The position numbers and the translations under genes were made by a program. The notes beneath the pieces are model-generated. The model saw only the letters and a list, made by a program, of their open reading frames with translations. It did not search any database and was not told the DNA's origin. DNA of 64,000 nt, from positions 1 to 64,000 of the forward strand of contig SVMF01000005.1 of assembly GCA_015067565.1 (NCBI GenBank). The letters are read 5' to 3'. Source of the stretch: Oscillospiraceae bacterium (GTDB taxonomy: Bacteria; Bacillota; Clostridia; Oscillospirales; Oscillospiraceae). Numbering within the stretch: position 1 is the first letter of the stretch; the number at the start of each line of letters is the position of its first letter. Of the stretch, positions 25,674 to 38,000 are shown piece by piece.

Positions 25674-26446
25674 AGATCTGTCTGGATGCAGGCCATGGAG
25701 AGGGATATAATCCTTCGCCAGCCGACCCCCGCTATCGGGAGGGAACACGAATGTTTGAGCTGCAGGCGCTGCTGAAGCGTGCGCTGCAGTCGTACGGATT
25801 TGAGGTCGTGTGCAGCAGGAATCGCATCGAGGAGAGTCCGTCGCTGCAAAAACGGGCCGCAGCAGGTATCGGCTGCGACCTGCTTTTGAGCCTGCACACG
25901 AATGCCGTGGGAAATGAGGTCAGCGACACGGTGGATTATGTGTGCGTCTTTCATCCCATCAGCGGCGATAAAAAGGAGTTGGCACAGTCGCTGGCTGAGG
26001 TGATCGCCTCGGTGATGCACACAGAGCAGCTACCGCAGATCCGCAGCCGCAAAAACAGCGCGGGAACGGCAGATTATTATGGCATCCTGCGCCATGCCAC
26101 AGCCTTTGGGATCAGCTCACTGCTCATTGAGCACAGCTTTCACACCAACACGCGCATCACACAATGGCTGCTCAATGACGACAATCTGCAGCTTTTGGCC
26201 GAGGCTGAGGCTGCCATGATCGCAGAATATTTTGGAATGGAGGAATGGCAAATGCGCTATGAAAAGCTCAGGGATGTGCAAAATCCCTACTATCGTCCGA
26301 CTGTGGAGAAGCTTCTGCGGATGGGAGTTCTGCAGGGAAAAGGAGGAGCAGGGGAGGACACCGTGCTCGATCTCGGTGAGGACGCGATCCGGCTGCTTGT
26401 CGTGCTCGACCGCGCAGGTGTGTTTGAGAACAATCAAGAAAGGTGA
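25670..26446 (+). CDS. N-acetylmuramoyl-L-alanine amidase (Amidase_3), phage-endolysin type
   Basis: The 258-residue zinc amidase cuts the bond between MurNAc and the stem peptide. Motifs are LDAGHGE (zinc His and Glu), SLHTNA (second His) and LIEHSFHTN with catalytic Glu near 167. There is no signal peptide, as expected for an endolysin released through a holin. A C-terminal ~55-residue unit (YYRPTVEKLLRMGVL...LLVVLDRAGVF) resembles wall-targeting tails of Clostridia phage lysins. It overlaps the holin-like gene by ATGA. No other phage genes are nearby. Confidence 0.9.
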   Translation: MKICLDAGHGEGYNPSPADPRYREGTRMFELQALLKRALQSYGFEVVCSRNRIEESPSLQKRAAAGIGCDLLLSLHTNAVGNEVSDTVDYVCVFHPISGDKKELAQSLAEVIASVMHTEQLPQIRSRKNSAGTADYYGILRHATAFGISSLLIEHSFHTNTRITQWLLNDDNLQLLAEAEAAMIAEYFGMEEWQMRYEKLRDVQNPYYRPTVEKLLRMGVLQGKGGAGEDTVLDLGEDAIRLLVVLDRAGVFENNQER

Positions 26447-26503
26447 TTGCATTTTTCGACGATTTGTGATATTGTATACACAAATGATTCGGGAGGTGTG
26501 AAT

Positions 26504-28219
26504 ATGCGGCAGATTTGGTCGGTTTTTGTCGTGCTGGCATTGATGTTCGCTCTGATGCTCAGCGCAAGTGCCGCTGCGGCAGAGGTCACTTCCCTGGACA
26601 CACAGATCGTGGTGGACGAGGACGGCTCCTGCCGTGTCACGATGACGGCCACGGTGCAGTTCTTGAGCACGGCAAGACGCTTCACGATGCCCTTGGCCAC
26701 AGACGCCGACGACATCAACGCAAGCGGCGGCTCGTACGATACCGACGAGCTCGACGGTGTGGAGTGCGTGATCTTCGAGAGTAAGCACGGCTTCAGCGGA
26801 AGCAAGAGCTTCATCTGCTCGTTTACCGTTCCTTATGCCGTGCGCGATACACAGACGGGGCAGGTCTTTACCATGAAGCTGCCTGAGCGCGGCTGGGATT
26901 ATCCGATCGTATCGTATGCTGTGCAGATCGAATTCCCTATGCCGATCACGCAGCGCCCGACATGGGATAGCGCATATTTTGGCATCGATATCGAAAATTA
27001 TCTGGACATTCAGGTCGAAGAGAACACGATGTTGATCCGCAGCTTTGATCGCCTGAACGACAAGGAGACGATCCGCATGGATCTGGCCTTTGAGGGTGCG
27101 ACCTTCTCGCTGCGCCACAGACCCGGTCAGACCTCGGGTGTGGCGACGGTGCTGTTCTGGATCTTGTTCGCAGCCGCGCTGCTGTACCGCCATCTGCGGC
27201 TACGCAACCGCAGAATGCCACCATCGGTGCGCCAGACCCCGATGAACGACTCGACCGCCGGCGAGATCCCGTGTCAGCTATTTGCCCAACTGCCTGATGC
27301 GATGGGCATCTTCGCACACTGGGGAAACCTCGGCTATCTGACCATTCTGCGCAACCGCAATGGTCGCGTCCAGCTGAAAAAGAAAATGGAGATGGGTTCG
27401 GAGCGACCTGCCGCGGAGCGAAAGCTGTTTTACACGATTTTTAAGGTCAGCGACACGATCGATGCCGTTGAGCCTCGCGTTCTGAAGATCACGGCTCGCG
27501 TCGGTGCGCAGCTCCGAAACACCTGGACGCGCAATATGTTCCGAAAGAGCACGGGCAGTCCGTATATGCTGCGGCTGCTGGCTTTGGCGGCTGCAGGAAT
27601 TATGTCCATGATGACCTTCGACCTGCTGTTGCCGGCCAATCTGCTGCGTTGGTTCCTGCTGCCCTTCCTCATGGCAATCGGTGTGGTGCTGTCCTTTGCG
27701 CTGCACTTGGCTACAGCCAATTTCTACGCCAGACGGCAGAGGCTTTTTCTGCTGATCGGCGCAGTCTGTGCGCTGCTGCTTTTGATCCTGGCTGGCAATG
27801 CAGGCTGCTTCCTGCTGATGCTGGCGAGCATCGCCCTGCAGATCTACTGTGCGGCCGGCACCATGTTTGGCGGTGTCCGCGAGCGAAATGCGCAGGATCT
27901 CGTGTGCCAGATTCTCGGCCTTCGTACCTTCCTGCGCCATGCCGAGACCAAGAGCCTCAACCGCTTGTGCGAAGCAGACGGGCAGTATTTTTACCGTATG
28001 CTGCCGTTTGCCGAACAGTTGGGTGTGGCCCCGGCCTTTGCCCGCTGCTGCAAGCATCTGCAGCTTGAGCCGTGCCCGTGGCTGATTGACTCGCTGTCAA
28101 AGCAGCGAGACTCGCTGGAGTTTTATGACTCCTATGCACAGATCGCTGCAGTGATCCGCAAGGAACCGTCTGTGCGCCAGATGATCAAAATGAAACACTC
28201 GGAGGCTGTCCATGGATGA
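26504..28219 (+). CDS. DUF2207-like membrane protein
   Basis: The start is ATG 26504 with GGGAGGTG upstream; the longer frame from 26447 includes the likely promoter. This gives 571 residues. A signal peptide (MRQIWSVFVVLALMFALMLS) is followed by an extracellular beta domain (about 25-215), a membrane helix near 220-240, a cytosolic portion, then a cluster of hydrophobic helices near 360-460 and a final cytosolic part. This order matches DUF2207 proteins. The function is unknown. The next gene starts 8 nt before its stop. A possible promoter (TTGCAT at 26447 and TATTGT or TATACA near 26470-26480) is weak. Confidence 0.75.
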   Translation: MRQIWSVFVVLALMFALMLSASAAAAEVTSLDTQIVVDEDGSCRVTMTATVQFLSTARRFTMPLATDADDINASGGSYDTDELDGVECVIFESKHGFSGSKSFICSFTVPYAVRDTQTGQVFTMKLPERGWDYPIVSYAVQIEFPMPITQRPTWDSAYFGIDIENYLDIQVEENTMLIRSFDRLNDKETIRMDLAFEGATFSLRHRPGQTSGVATVLFWILFAAALLYRHLRLRNRRMPPSVRQTPMNDSTAGEIPCQLFAQLPDAMGIFAHWGNLGYLTILRNRNGRVQLKKKMEMGSERPAAERKLFYTIFKVSDTIDAVEPRVLKITARVGAQLRNTWTRNMFRKSTGSPYMLRLLALAAAGIMSMMTFDLLLPANLLRWFLLPFLMAIGVVLSFALHLATANFYARRQRLFLLIGAVCALLLLILAGNAGCFLLMLASIALQIYCAAGTMFGGVRERNAQDLVCQILGLRTFLRHAETKSLNRLCEADGQYFYRMLPFAEQLGVAPAFARCCKHLQLEPCPWLIDSLSKQRDSLEFYDSYAQIAAVIRKEPSVRQMIKMKHSEAVHG

Positions 28220-28790
28220 GTACCGTTTTTATGCGCTGATCTCCCGTATGCGCAACATTACCCGCTGGGGGCTGATGCGCAATACGTTCAAGGAAAATGT
28301 GCAGGAGCACAGTCATATGGTTGCGGTGCTGGCACATGGACTTGCGCTGATCCGCCGCGATATTTTGGGGCTGGCGGCAGACCCTGAGCGTTGCGCGACG
28401 GCGGCGCTGTTTCACGATGCCTCGGAAATCCTGACGGGCGATCTGCCGACACCGATCAAGTATTACAACCCTGAGATTAAGAAGGCCTACAAGCAGGTTG
28501 AGCATATCAGCGCGACCAAGCTTCTGAAGATGCTTCCCGAGGGTTTACAGGACAGCTATGCGCCGCTGATCTATGAAGACGATGAGACGGTGCATGACAT
28601 TGTCAAGGCGGCTGATAAGCTCTCGGCACACATTAAGTGTATTGAGGAGCTTAAGGGCGGCAACACGGAGTTTGAATCCGCTGCAAAGCAGACTCACCAG
28701 GCACTCGAGCAGATGCATCTTCCCGAGGTCGACTGGTTCATGGAGCACTGTCTGCCGGCCTTCGGTAAGGATTTGGATCAGCTGGAGTGA
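28212..28790 (+). CDS. yfbR: HD-domain 5'-deoxynucleotidase (YfbR-like)
   Basis: The 192-residue protein matches YfbR: RWGLMRNT near 18-25, the metal site ENVQEHSHMV (His), LFHDASEILTGDLPTPIKYYN, and a late Asp in VKAADKLSAHIK. The family removes phosphate from deoxynucleoside monophosphates during nucleotide salvage. It overlaps the stop of the DUF2207-like gene by 8 nt. It is followed by a strong terminator. Confidence 0.92.
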   Translation: MDEYRFYALISRMRNITRWGLMRNTFKENVQEHSHMVAVLAHGLALIRRDILGLAADPERCATAALFHDASEILTGDLPTPIKYYNPEIKKAYKQVEHISATKLLKMLPEGLQDSYAPLIYEDDETVHDIVKAADKLSAHIKCIEELKGGNTEFESAAKQTHQALEQMHLPEVDWFMEHCLPAFGKDLDQLE

Positions 28791-28839
28791 CAAGCTCCAC
28801 TTTAAAAATGAATTTTTTTTCCAAACATACACCTTTACA

Positions 28840-28889
28840 CAGCAAAACCCGACGGTTTATACAATCTGTTCGGGTTTTGCTGTTTTTTT
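28840..28889 (+). terminator. Intrinsic terminator after the nucleotidase gene
   Basis: CAGCAAAACCCGA pairs with TCGGGTTTTGCTG, a 13-bp stem, followed by seven T. Confidence 0.9.
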
Positions 28890-28933
28890 ATGCTGTACTT
28901 GTTTTGTATGCACAAAAATTTAACAAAAAATGC

Positions 28934-28961
28934 TTGCAATTTTTGCGATATTTAGTATAAT
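28934..28961 (+). promoter_or_regulatory. Promoter of the giant surface-protein gene
   Basis: TTGCAA (28934-28939), 16 nt, TATAAT (28956-28961). The leader to ATG 29009 is about 40 nt and has a GGAAGG-type binding site. Confidence 0.75.
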
Positions 28962-29008
28962 ATAGGGTGGTTAGATACCTAAAATAACACGGAAGGAAAT
29001 GGGTAATT

Positions 29009-32000
29009 ATGAAACGAATCATATCCCTAATGCTGGCTCTTGTAATCATATTGAGCTTGCTGCCAACCACTGCCTTTGCGGCCTCGGGAACCTTGACGGT
29101 CAAGGTTCCGAGTGGTGTCACAGTCACTGTCTACAACGCACTTGCCGGTTCCGGCTCGACGGTCAGCGCAAGTAGCACGTCGACCAGTAATGGCATCAAG
29201 ACGATTAAGTACAGCTGCAGCGGCGGTACTTACAGCGTCTATGCTCGCGGTACCGGCTACAACGATTTGTATTACGGTGTCTATATCAACGGCAATCTGA
29301 CCGTCGACTGCACGCCGCCCAAGAAGACTTCGAATGGCTATATGGCTCCGAAGACCATCACCTATACCAATGCTGCTACGGCAAAGGGCAAGGCGTTTGA
29401 GAATGATCCGGCCTACTTTGAGGGCTATGAGCATATCTTCACTACGCCTTATTTCACTACTTCAGGCAAGAGCAAGAGTGAGTTTACCACGGATGCAGAG
29501 CTCGTCAGCTATCTGAAGGGACTCGATGCCTCGTGCGACTACATGCACTATTATGTCATGGGTAAATCTCCGAGCTATGGTGCGGAGATGCCGATGGTTC
29601 TGTTCACCAGAACGGATGTCAGCGGTATGACAATGGCTCAGGCGGCCGAGGCAGTGCGTGCCAACGGTAAGCCTACCGTGATGTATCAGGCGCAGATCCA
29701 CGGCAATGAGCCGTCTGCAACTGAGGGTGCATTGGTGCTCTGTGGTGCACTGGTTCGTGATGAGATCAAGGACAGCAGCGGCAACAGCGTTCTGGACAAG
29801 ATCAATGTCGTCGTGGTCCCGCGTATCAATCCCGACGGTTCCAAGGATTTCCAGCGTGTCAATGTCTATAACAGCATCAATATGAACCGTGACTACATGG
29901 CGATCAAAGCCAAGGAAACGCAGTATGTTATTGATGTGTATAATAAGTTCCTGCCCGAGGTCGTTGTTGACGCACACGAAATGGGCCCGGAAAATATCAT
30001 CGAGTCTCAGGTCTATGAGGATGTTCAGGTTTGGTTTGGCGCAGGTGCCAACAATTCCAGCTCCTTTATCAATGCCAATATCAAGCTGGCTGAGTCGGTC
30101 TTTGCTGCGGCAAAGGAGCAGTCTCTGCGTCCGTTCTATTACCTGGATACTATGAACTTCGGCAAAGGCAACAACTCCGTCGGCCCGTTCTATTACGGTC
30201 TGCGTGGCTCGCTGGCCTACTGCGTTGAGACGATGGGCATTAACATCGGCTACGGCAACTACTACCGCCGTGTCTTTGCGCACTACATCGCAGGTGAGGA
30301 ATTCTTGCAGTATACTGCAAATAACGCTTCTACCGTGAAGAGTACGGTCAACACCGAGCGTAACCGCATCATCAATGCCGGCGCGACCTACAGCTCCTCG
30401 AGCAATAAGCTCGTTCTGCAGCATTCCAGCTCCAGCTACAGCAACGGCTATACCCGTCCGACGGTCAACCTCGGAACGGGCAACCTTTCCAATACCACCA
30501 CTACCTATCCCGCCACGATCTACAAGACTGCTTCTGTCACCCGCGCCCGCCCGGTTGCTTATCTGGTTAAGAGCTCTGCCAGCGGTTTTTCCAAGGTGGT
30601 TGCTAACCTGAAGAAGCATGACATCGAGTATTACGAGCTGGGAACCTCCGCTTCTTTCTCAGTCAAGAACTACTCAGGCAGCGGTAGCTCTGCTACGCTG
30701 AGTTCTGCAAGCAGCGTTTCCTTCCCGACAGGGTCTATCATCGTTCCGATGAACCAGATGAACGGTAACATCATCGGCATGCTCTTCGAGCCGGACGTCA
30801 GAGATACCGCAGGCTCCTCCGACTACTACTGCACCTATACCCAGACCGGTGTTCTGAGCGCTTCGAATGTCTACCGCTTCGAGGGCTCCCTGAGTACGCT
30901 GGAGAAGTATATGCGCCCTGAAGCACCGAGCGGTCTGTCTGCCGTTCAGCCGACGGCTACCGTTTCCACCGGCTCCATCAAGGGCCTGGACGCAAGCAAG
31001 AGCTATGAATACCGTATTTCCACTTCCTCTACATATACCGCGGTTCCTGCAGGGGCAACGACCATCGATGGCTTGGTTCCGGGCGTTTACTATGTCCGCT
31101 TCCCGGCAACGGCTTCCGAAGAGGCAAGCTCCGATGCAAAGCTGACGATCTACAATGTCACCAACCCGACCGTTTACATCAACGGCTCATCCGGCAATGA
31201 CAGCAACGATGGTCTGACCGAGGCGACTGCTGTCAAGACCTTCCCGACTGCTTACTCTAAGCTCGCAAGTGCTATGAATCATGCGCTTGACGGCGTAGAG
31301 GGCACGATCATTATCACGGGCGATGTTACCTTGACTGCCGATACCGATTTCCCGGCACACGACTATACCGTCGTCATCAAGGGCAAGTCTACCTCTGTGG
31401 GTATTAAGTCCGCTTATTCCTTCGGCTTCAACGGCAAGTCCACCCGCCTGGAGAACATGAAGATACAGAAGACCTCCGGTGCAAGTGGCTACCAGCATAT
31501 CTGCGGCAACGGCAATACATTGGTTGTTGGCAAGAACATCAACTGTGTGGCTGACTCCAATACTTCTTCGTCCGACTACAGCCGTTGGTTCTCTGTCACG
31601 GCAGGTAAGGACGGCCGTTACAACGGCGAGGACGTCCAGAGTGCAAACCCGAACCTCACCATCCAGTCCGGCACCTGGCTGACCGTCAACTTCGGCGGCT
31701 ATGCAGCAGGTCTGTCCGGCACCTCCAATGTCAATCTGGAGGGCGGCACGATCGATTCCATCCGTACCTCCTACTACGGCGCTACGAGCGGCACGATCAA
31801 TGTCAAGATCACCAACACCACCATTCCCGGTGTCAGCTTTGCGGGTAACGCCAACAGCGGCACGGTTTCTTCCAATATCAACATCACCTTCGGCAAGGGC
31901 GCCGATATCCAGAGCAAGTTCTACTGCGGCAACCGTGATTCCGGTAATGTCACCGGTAATGTCACCGTAACAATCGATGGCGCTAACATTTCCAAGGGCA

Positions 32001-35000
32001 TTTACGGCACCTCCGTAACCAGCGGCTCTGTAAAGAAGAGTACCATCGTTCTTAAGAGCGGTACGCTCAGCAGTGCTCTGACAAGTGTCAGCGGCGTTAA
32101 GCTTGACACCTCCGCAGGCGGCACGATGGTTTTGAGCACCATCCCCACCATCAACACCGTAGTTGGCGGCGGTACCGTGAAGTTTGCCGCAGGTAAGCAG
32201 ATCACCGTTACCGGCACTGTCAGCGGTGTGACCAAGGTCGTACTGACCGGTACGCCTGCCGAGGGACAAACTTGTATTACCGCAAATACCGGTGTTGATG
32301 CGGGCGCATTTGTCCTGGATAGCACCTCCTATCGCTTTGTTACTTCCGATTCCGGCACGACCAGAACCTGGAAGATCACTGCCCATATCCATCAGTTTGT
32401 CAACGGCTTCTGCTCCTGTGGCGAGCCTTGCGCACACGAGCTTCCCAGTGAGATCGACTATGTCAAGCAGGAGCCGACCTGCACAGCAGAAGGTATCGGC
32501 GTGAAGATCTGTACCGTCTGCGGTCAGGAGATCGAAGAGAGCATCGCAAAGCTTGCTCACACCGAGGAAGCACTGGCAGCCGTTGAACCGACCTGCACCG
32601 CAACCGGCCTGACTGAAGGCAAGCACTGCTCCGTCTGCAAGACAGTTCTGGTTGCACAGGAGATCATCCCGGCCCTCGGCCATAGCTATGATGAAGGCGT
32701 TGAGACCCTCGCTCCGACCTGTACCGAAGACGGCGTCAAGACCTTTACCTGCCATTGCGGAGAGAGCTATACCGAGGCCATTGAGGCGCTCGGCCACAGC
32801 TATGACAACGGTGTTGAGACGCTTGCACCGACCTGTACCGAAGACGGCGTCAAGACCTTTACCTGCCATTGCGGCGACAGCTATACCAGACCTATTACTG
32901 CCCTCGGCCACAGCTATGACGATGGTGTTATCACCCTTGCTCCGACCTGTACCGAGGAAGGTGTCAAGACCTTCACCTGCCATTGCGGCGACAGCTACAT
33001 TGAGCCACTTGAAGCCATGGGGCACAGCGAGGTGGTCGTTGAGGCAGTTGCTCCGACCTGCACCGAGACCGGCTTGACCGAAGGTACGCGGTGCTCTGTC
33101 TGCGAGGAAATGCTTGTTGAACAGCAGACCGTTCCGGCAACCGGACACTCTTATGTCGAATCCTTCATTACCGAACCGACCTGCACCGAGGGCGGAGAGA
33201 AGGCCTTCACCTGCCACTGCGGTGAAAGCTATACTGAGGCTGTTGAGGCGCTCGGCCATACAGAGATCGTCGATGCAGCGGTTGCACCGACCTGCACTGA
33301 GACCGGCCTGACCGAAGGCAAGCACTGCGGTGTCTGTGGAGAGATCCTTTTTGCACAGACGGAAATTCCGGCACTGGGCCATACTCCGGTGATTGCTGAG
33401 GCAGTCGCTCCGACTTGTACGCAGACCGGTCTGACGCAGGGCGAGCACTGCGAGCTGTGTAAGGAAGTTTACCTGCCGCAGGAAGTCATCCCCGCAGTGG
33501 GCCATAAGGAGATTGTCGATGCAGCGGTTGCACCGACCTGCACCGAGACCGGCTTGACCGAAGGTAAGCATTGTGAGACCTGCAGTGAGATTCTCGTTGC
33601 ACAGGAAATCGTTCCAGCACTCGGCCACAGTTACGAAGAGAGCATTACCCTCGAGCCGACCTGCACCGAAGAAGGCATCAAGACCTTCACCTGCCATTGC
33701 GGCGAGAGCTATACCGAGGCCATTGAGGCGCTCGGCCACAGCTATGACAACGGTGTTCAGACGCTTGCACCGACCTGTACCGAAGAAGGTGTCAAGACCT
33801 TCACATGCCATTGCGGCGAGAGCTACACCGAGGCCATTGAGGCGCTCGGCCACAGCTATGACAACGGTGTTCAGACGCTTGCACCGACCTGTACCGAAGA
33901 AGGTGTCAAGACCTTTACATGCCATTGCGGCGAAAGCTTCACTGAGGCAATTGCGCCTCTGGGCCACAACTACGTGGTCGCTGAGGTGAAGGAACCGAGC
34001 TGCAATGTTGAGGGATTAACGCGGTATGTGTGTGAAAACTGCTCCGACAGTTACGAAGAGCCCATTGATATGCTCGAGCATGATTATCAGGTCTCCGGCG
34101 GTAGCTCCGCAAGCTGCACTGAGGACGGCAAGGTAATCTTCACCTGCGTCATCTGCTCCGATAGCTACGAAGAGCTCATCATTGCCAGCGGCCACAACTA
34201 CAGCGCGGTCGTAACACCTCCGACCTGTGTGGAAGACGGCTACACCACCTACACCTGCGCCAACTGCGGCCACAGCTATACGGCTGATATCACCACCGCG
34301 GGCGAGCACAGCTACAGCTATAAGAACGACAACCTCTACGAGCATACCGCAACCTGCGGCAAGTGCTTGGACAGCAAAATCGAGCGTCATACCTTCGTCG
34401 GTGGCAAGTGCGTCTGCGGCGCAAGCGAGTCTGTCAAGCCGAATACGAACATTGTACCGACTGATGATGTGAACAACTCGAACAAGAGGATCCTGGCATT
34501 CTGGGTCAACCCGAGCTACTTCACCATCGATCAGACCAACATTACAAACCTTGCTTCCCGCGGTGTGACCGATCTGTATGTTTGGACGAAGGATCCTGAC
34601 GGCGGCTTCACCACATCTTACCTGAAGCAGGTTGTGCAGTACGCACCGAGCTCTGTCCGTGTCCATGCATGGATGAACAGCGCAAAAGATACCGCTTATA
34701 TCAAGAGTCATCCGACTGTTGCGCAGTACCATTTCGCAGTTGGCTATAAGAACAATGCGCACTCTACTTCCAGCTCCTACTATGACAGTCGTAACGCCTA
34801 TGTAAATCTGGCAGACGACGGCTATATCAGCTACATGAATGGCTTGATCGACCAGATCGAGGCGATCGACGGCGTTGATGGCATCCTGCTCGATGGCATC
34901 CGTATGGGCGGCGACTACTATGGTTGGGGCCAGGATGCGATGGATGCCATGGGTAAGGACCATTACAACACGGTTGTCAAGGCACTGGCAGATCACCATG

Positions 35001-38000
35001 GCTACAATATCAAGACGGACAGTAATGGCTTCTATGTCTACTCGTCTATGAAGACCGGCAACTACACCTCCATGCAGCAGTTGATCGATGGCAACGGCGC
35101 AGCAGCGCAGGCCTATCTGAAGTACCGTGCCTCTATTACGACGAAGTATGTCAAGGGCATCAAGGCAAAGCTTGCAAGCGGTATGGTCTTGTCAGCTTCG
35201 GTTATGCCTGAGGCACCGTACTCCCTGTATGAGATGAGCACCTATGGTCAGAATTGCGCAGAGTATGCCGCATATGTGGACTATGTCATTCCACTGACCT
35301 ATGTGGGTGACTACTACGATTACAACGGCAAGACCTACGATACTGCCTGGGCTGCCAATACTGCAAAACTCATTGCTCAGCAGGGGTGCAATGTTGTTGC
35401 CTTCATCCAGGGCAATAGGTATTCCAACTCCGACACCTCCGGCAGAAACGGCTGTTACGCATCCGGCTATGACGGAAGAGCACAGGCTGAGTATATCAAC
35501 GATGCCCGCCGCAAGGTCAACGGAGATCCGACCATCGGCGGCGACATCCTCGGCGCATCTGTCATGCGCACAGGTAGTACCGCAATTGTCAAGATCACCT
35601 TCAACGAGGCAGCGCAGACCGTGACCTACAACTTCGCTCTCGGCAATGAGGCGATCAAGTCCTTCCGTATGGATCTGTACAATGGCTTCTTCATTGATAA
35701 GTCCAGATGTACGGTCAACACTACGGATGCGACTTACACCTATGGAGGAAAGACCTTCTTCTATGGCGGTACAGAGACCAACGGCTACTATCCGCGTGCG
35801 GGTGTTTCCGTCAGCCGTTCGGCATACACTACCTATTCCATCACGATCCCTGTGTGCAACAGCAGTGGTGGCAAGATCACCGGCAACTTCGATAACAACT
35901 ACTTCAGCGCATTTAACATCTATTCTTCTACCACGAAGAACAATGATACGATTCTGCCGATCTACCCTGAGTGCTATGTCAACTCGACGCATACGAACTG
36001 CAGCTTCACCAAGACTACTCCGCAGCCGGCTACCTGCCAGCTTGCAGGCTACAATCTCTACACCTGTGACACCTGCGGCTATGACTATACTGAGTACCTT
36101 GCGAAGATCGACCATGTCTATGGCGAGGGTGTGATTACCACCGAGCCCACCTGCACCACTGAAGGTGTCAAGACCTTCTACTGCAGATACTGCGACATCA
36201 CCAAGACCGAGGCCATTGCTTCCAACGGCAAGCACAGCTACGGTGAGGGTGTTGTAACCGCTCCGACTTGTACTGAGGCAGGCTTTACGACCTACACCTG
36301 CAGTGCCTGCGGCGACAGCTACACCGACAGCGAGATTCCGGCACTCGAGCACAGCTACGGTGAGGGTGTTGTAACTGCTCCGACCTGTACCGAGGCAGGC
36401 TTTACGACCTACACCTGCAGTGCCTGCGGCGAGAGCTACACCGACAGCGAGATTCCGGCACTCGAGCACAGCTACGGTGAGGGTGTTGTGACCGCTCCGA
36501 CCTGTACCGAGGCAGGCTTTACGACCTACACCTGCAGTGCCTGCGGCGAGAGCTACACCGACAGTGAGATTCCGGCACTCGAGCACAGCTTCGATGAGGG
36601 TGTTGTGACCGCTCCGACCTGTACCGAGGCAGGTTTCACCACCTACACCTGCGGCGCCTGCGGCCTGACTGAGGATCGTGATGCTGTGGATGCGCTTGGC
36701 CATACCGAGGTCACCGATGCAGCAGTCGAACCGACCTGCACCGAGACCGGCCTGACCGAAGGCAAGCACTGCTCTGCCTGTGGCGAAGTCATCGTTGCAC
36801 AGGAAACCATCCCCGCTCTCGGCCATAGCTACGAAGAGAACATCACGCTCGAACCGACCTGCACGGAGGAAGGTGTCAAGACCTTCACTTGCACCTGCGG
36901 TGATAGCTATACTGAGACCATTGAGGTACTTGACCACAGCTACGAAGAGAGCATCACGCTCGAACCAACCTGTACGGAGGAAGGCGTCAAGACCTTCGCC
37001 TGCACCTGCGGCGACAGCTATACCGAAGCCATTGCGGCCCTCGGACATACCGAGATCACCGATGCAGCAGTCGAACCGACCTGCACCGAGATCGGCCTGA
37101 CCGAAGGCAAGCACTGCGAGGTTTGTGGCGAAACCCTTGTTGCACAGGAAGAAATCCCGGCCCTCGGCCATAGCTACGAAGAGAGCATCACGCTCGAGCC
37201 GACCTGCACTGAGAACGGCATCAAGACCTTCACGTGCGCTTGTGGCGAGAGCTACACTGAGGCCATTGAGGCCCTCGGCCATACTGAGATCACCGATGCA
37301 GCAGTCGAGCCGACTTGCACCGAGATCGGTCTGACCGAAGGCAAGCACTGCGAGGTCTGCGGTGAAGTCCTCGTTGCGCAGAGCGAGATTGCAGCGACCG
37401 GCCATAAGAATATCACTTCAATTCCGGCAGTTAAGCCGACTTGTACCGAGGAGGGCGCGAGCGAGGGCAGACTCTGCACGGACTGCAACACTTACCTGGC
37501 AGAGCCGATCACAATCCCGGCACTCGGCCATATCGAGGAAATTGATGCAGCAGTCGAGCCTACCTGCACCGAAAGCGGTTTGAGCGAAGGCAAGCACTGT
37601 CTTGCTTGTGGCCAAGTCCTTGTCACTCAGGAGTACATCCCGGCCAAGGGCCACAGCCACGACAACGGTGTTGTTACGAAGGACGCAACCTGCACCGAAG
37701 ATGGCATCATCACTTTCACCTGCGCTTGCGGTGACACCTATACCGAGATCATAAATGCATTTGGCCATACTGAGGTTGTTACGGAGGCTGTCGAAGCCAC
37801 TTGTACGACCGACGGCCTGACTGAGGGTATCATGTGCGAGACCTGCGGCCTTGCGATCATTGAGCAGCAGGTGATTCCGGCACTGGGCCACAACGAGATT
37901 ATTGTCGAGGGCAAGCTCCCGACCTGTACCGAAACTGGCCTGACCGAAGGTAAGCACTGCGATGTCTGCGGCGAAATTCTGGCTGTTCAGATAGAGCTTG

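Noticed and set aside
31187..33967. 926-codon open frame antisense to the giant gene, and similar long antisense frames at 29462-30619, 35192-37405 and 37418-38965
   Set aside because: They mirror the repeat periodicity of the real gene, have no ribosome binding sites or recognisable domains, and arise from its codon composition.
36233..36700. Regular spacing suggestive of a CRISPR array
   Set aside because: The repeat unit is 117 nt, continuous, in frame and encodes a protein repeat; there are no unique spacers.
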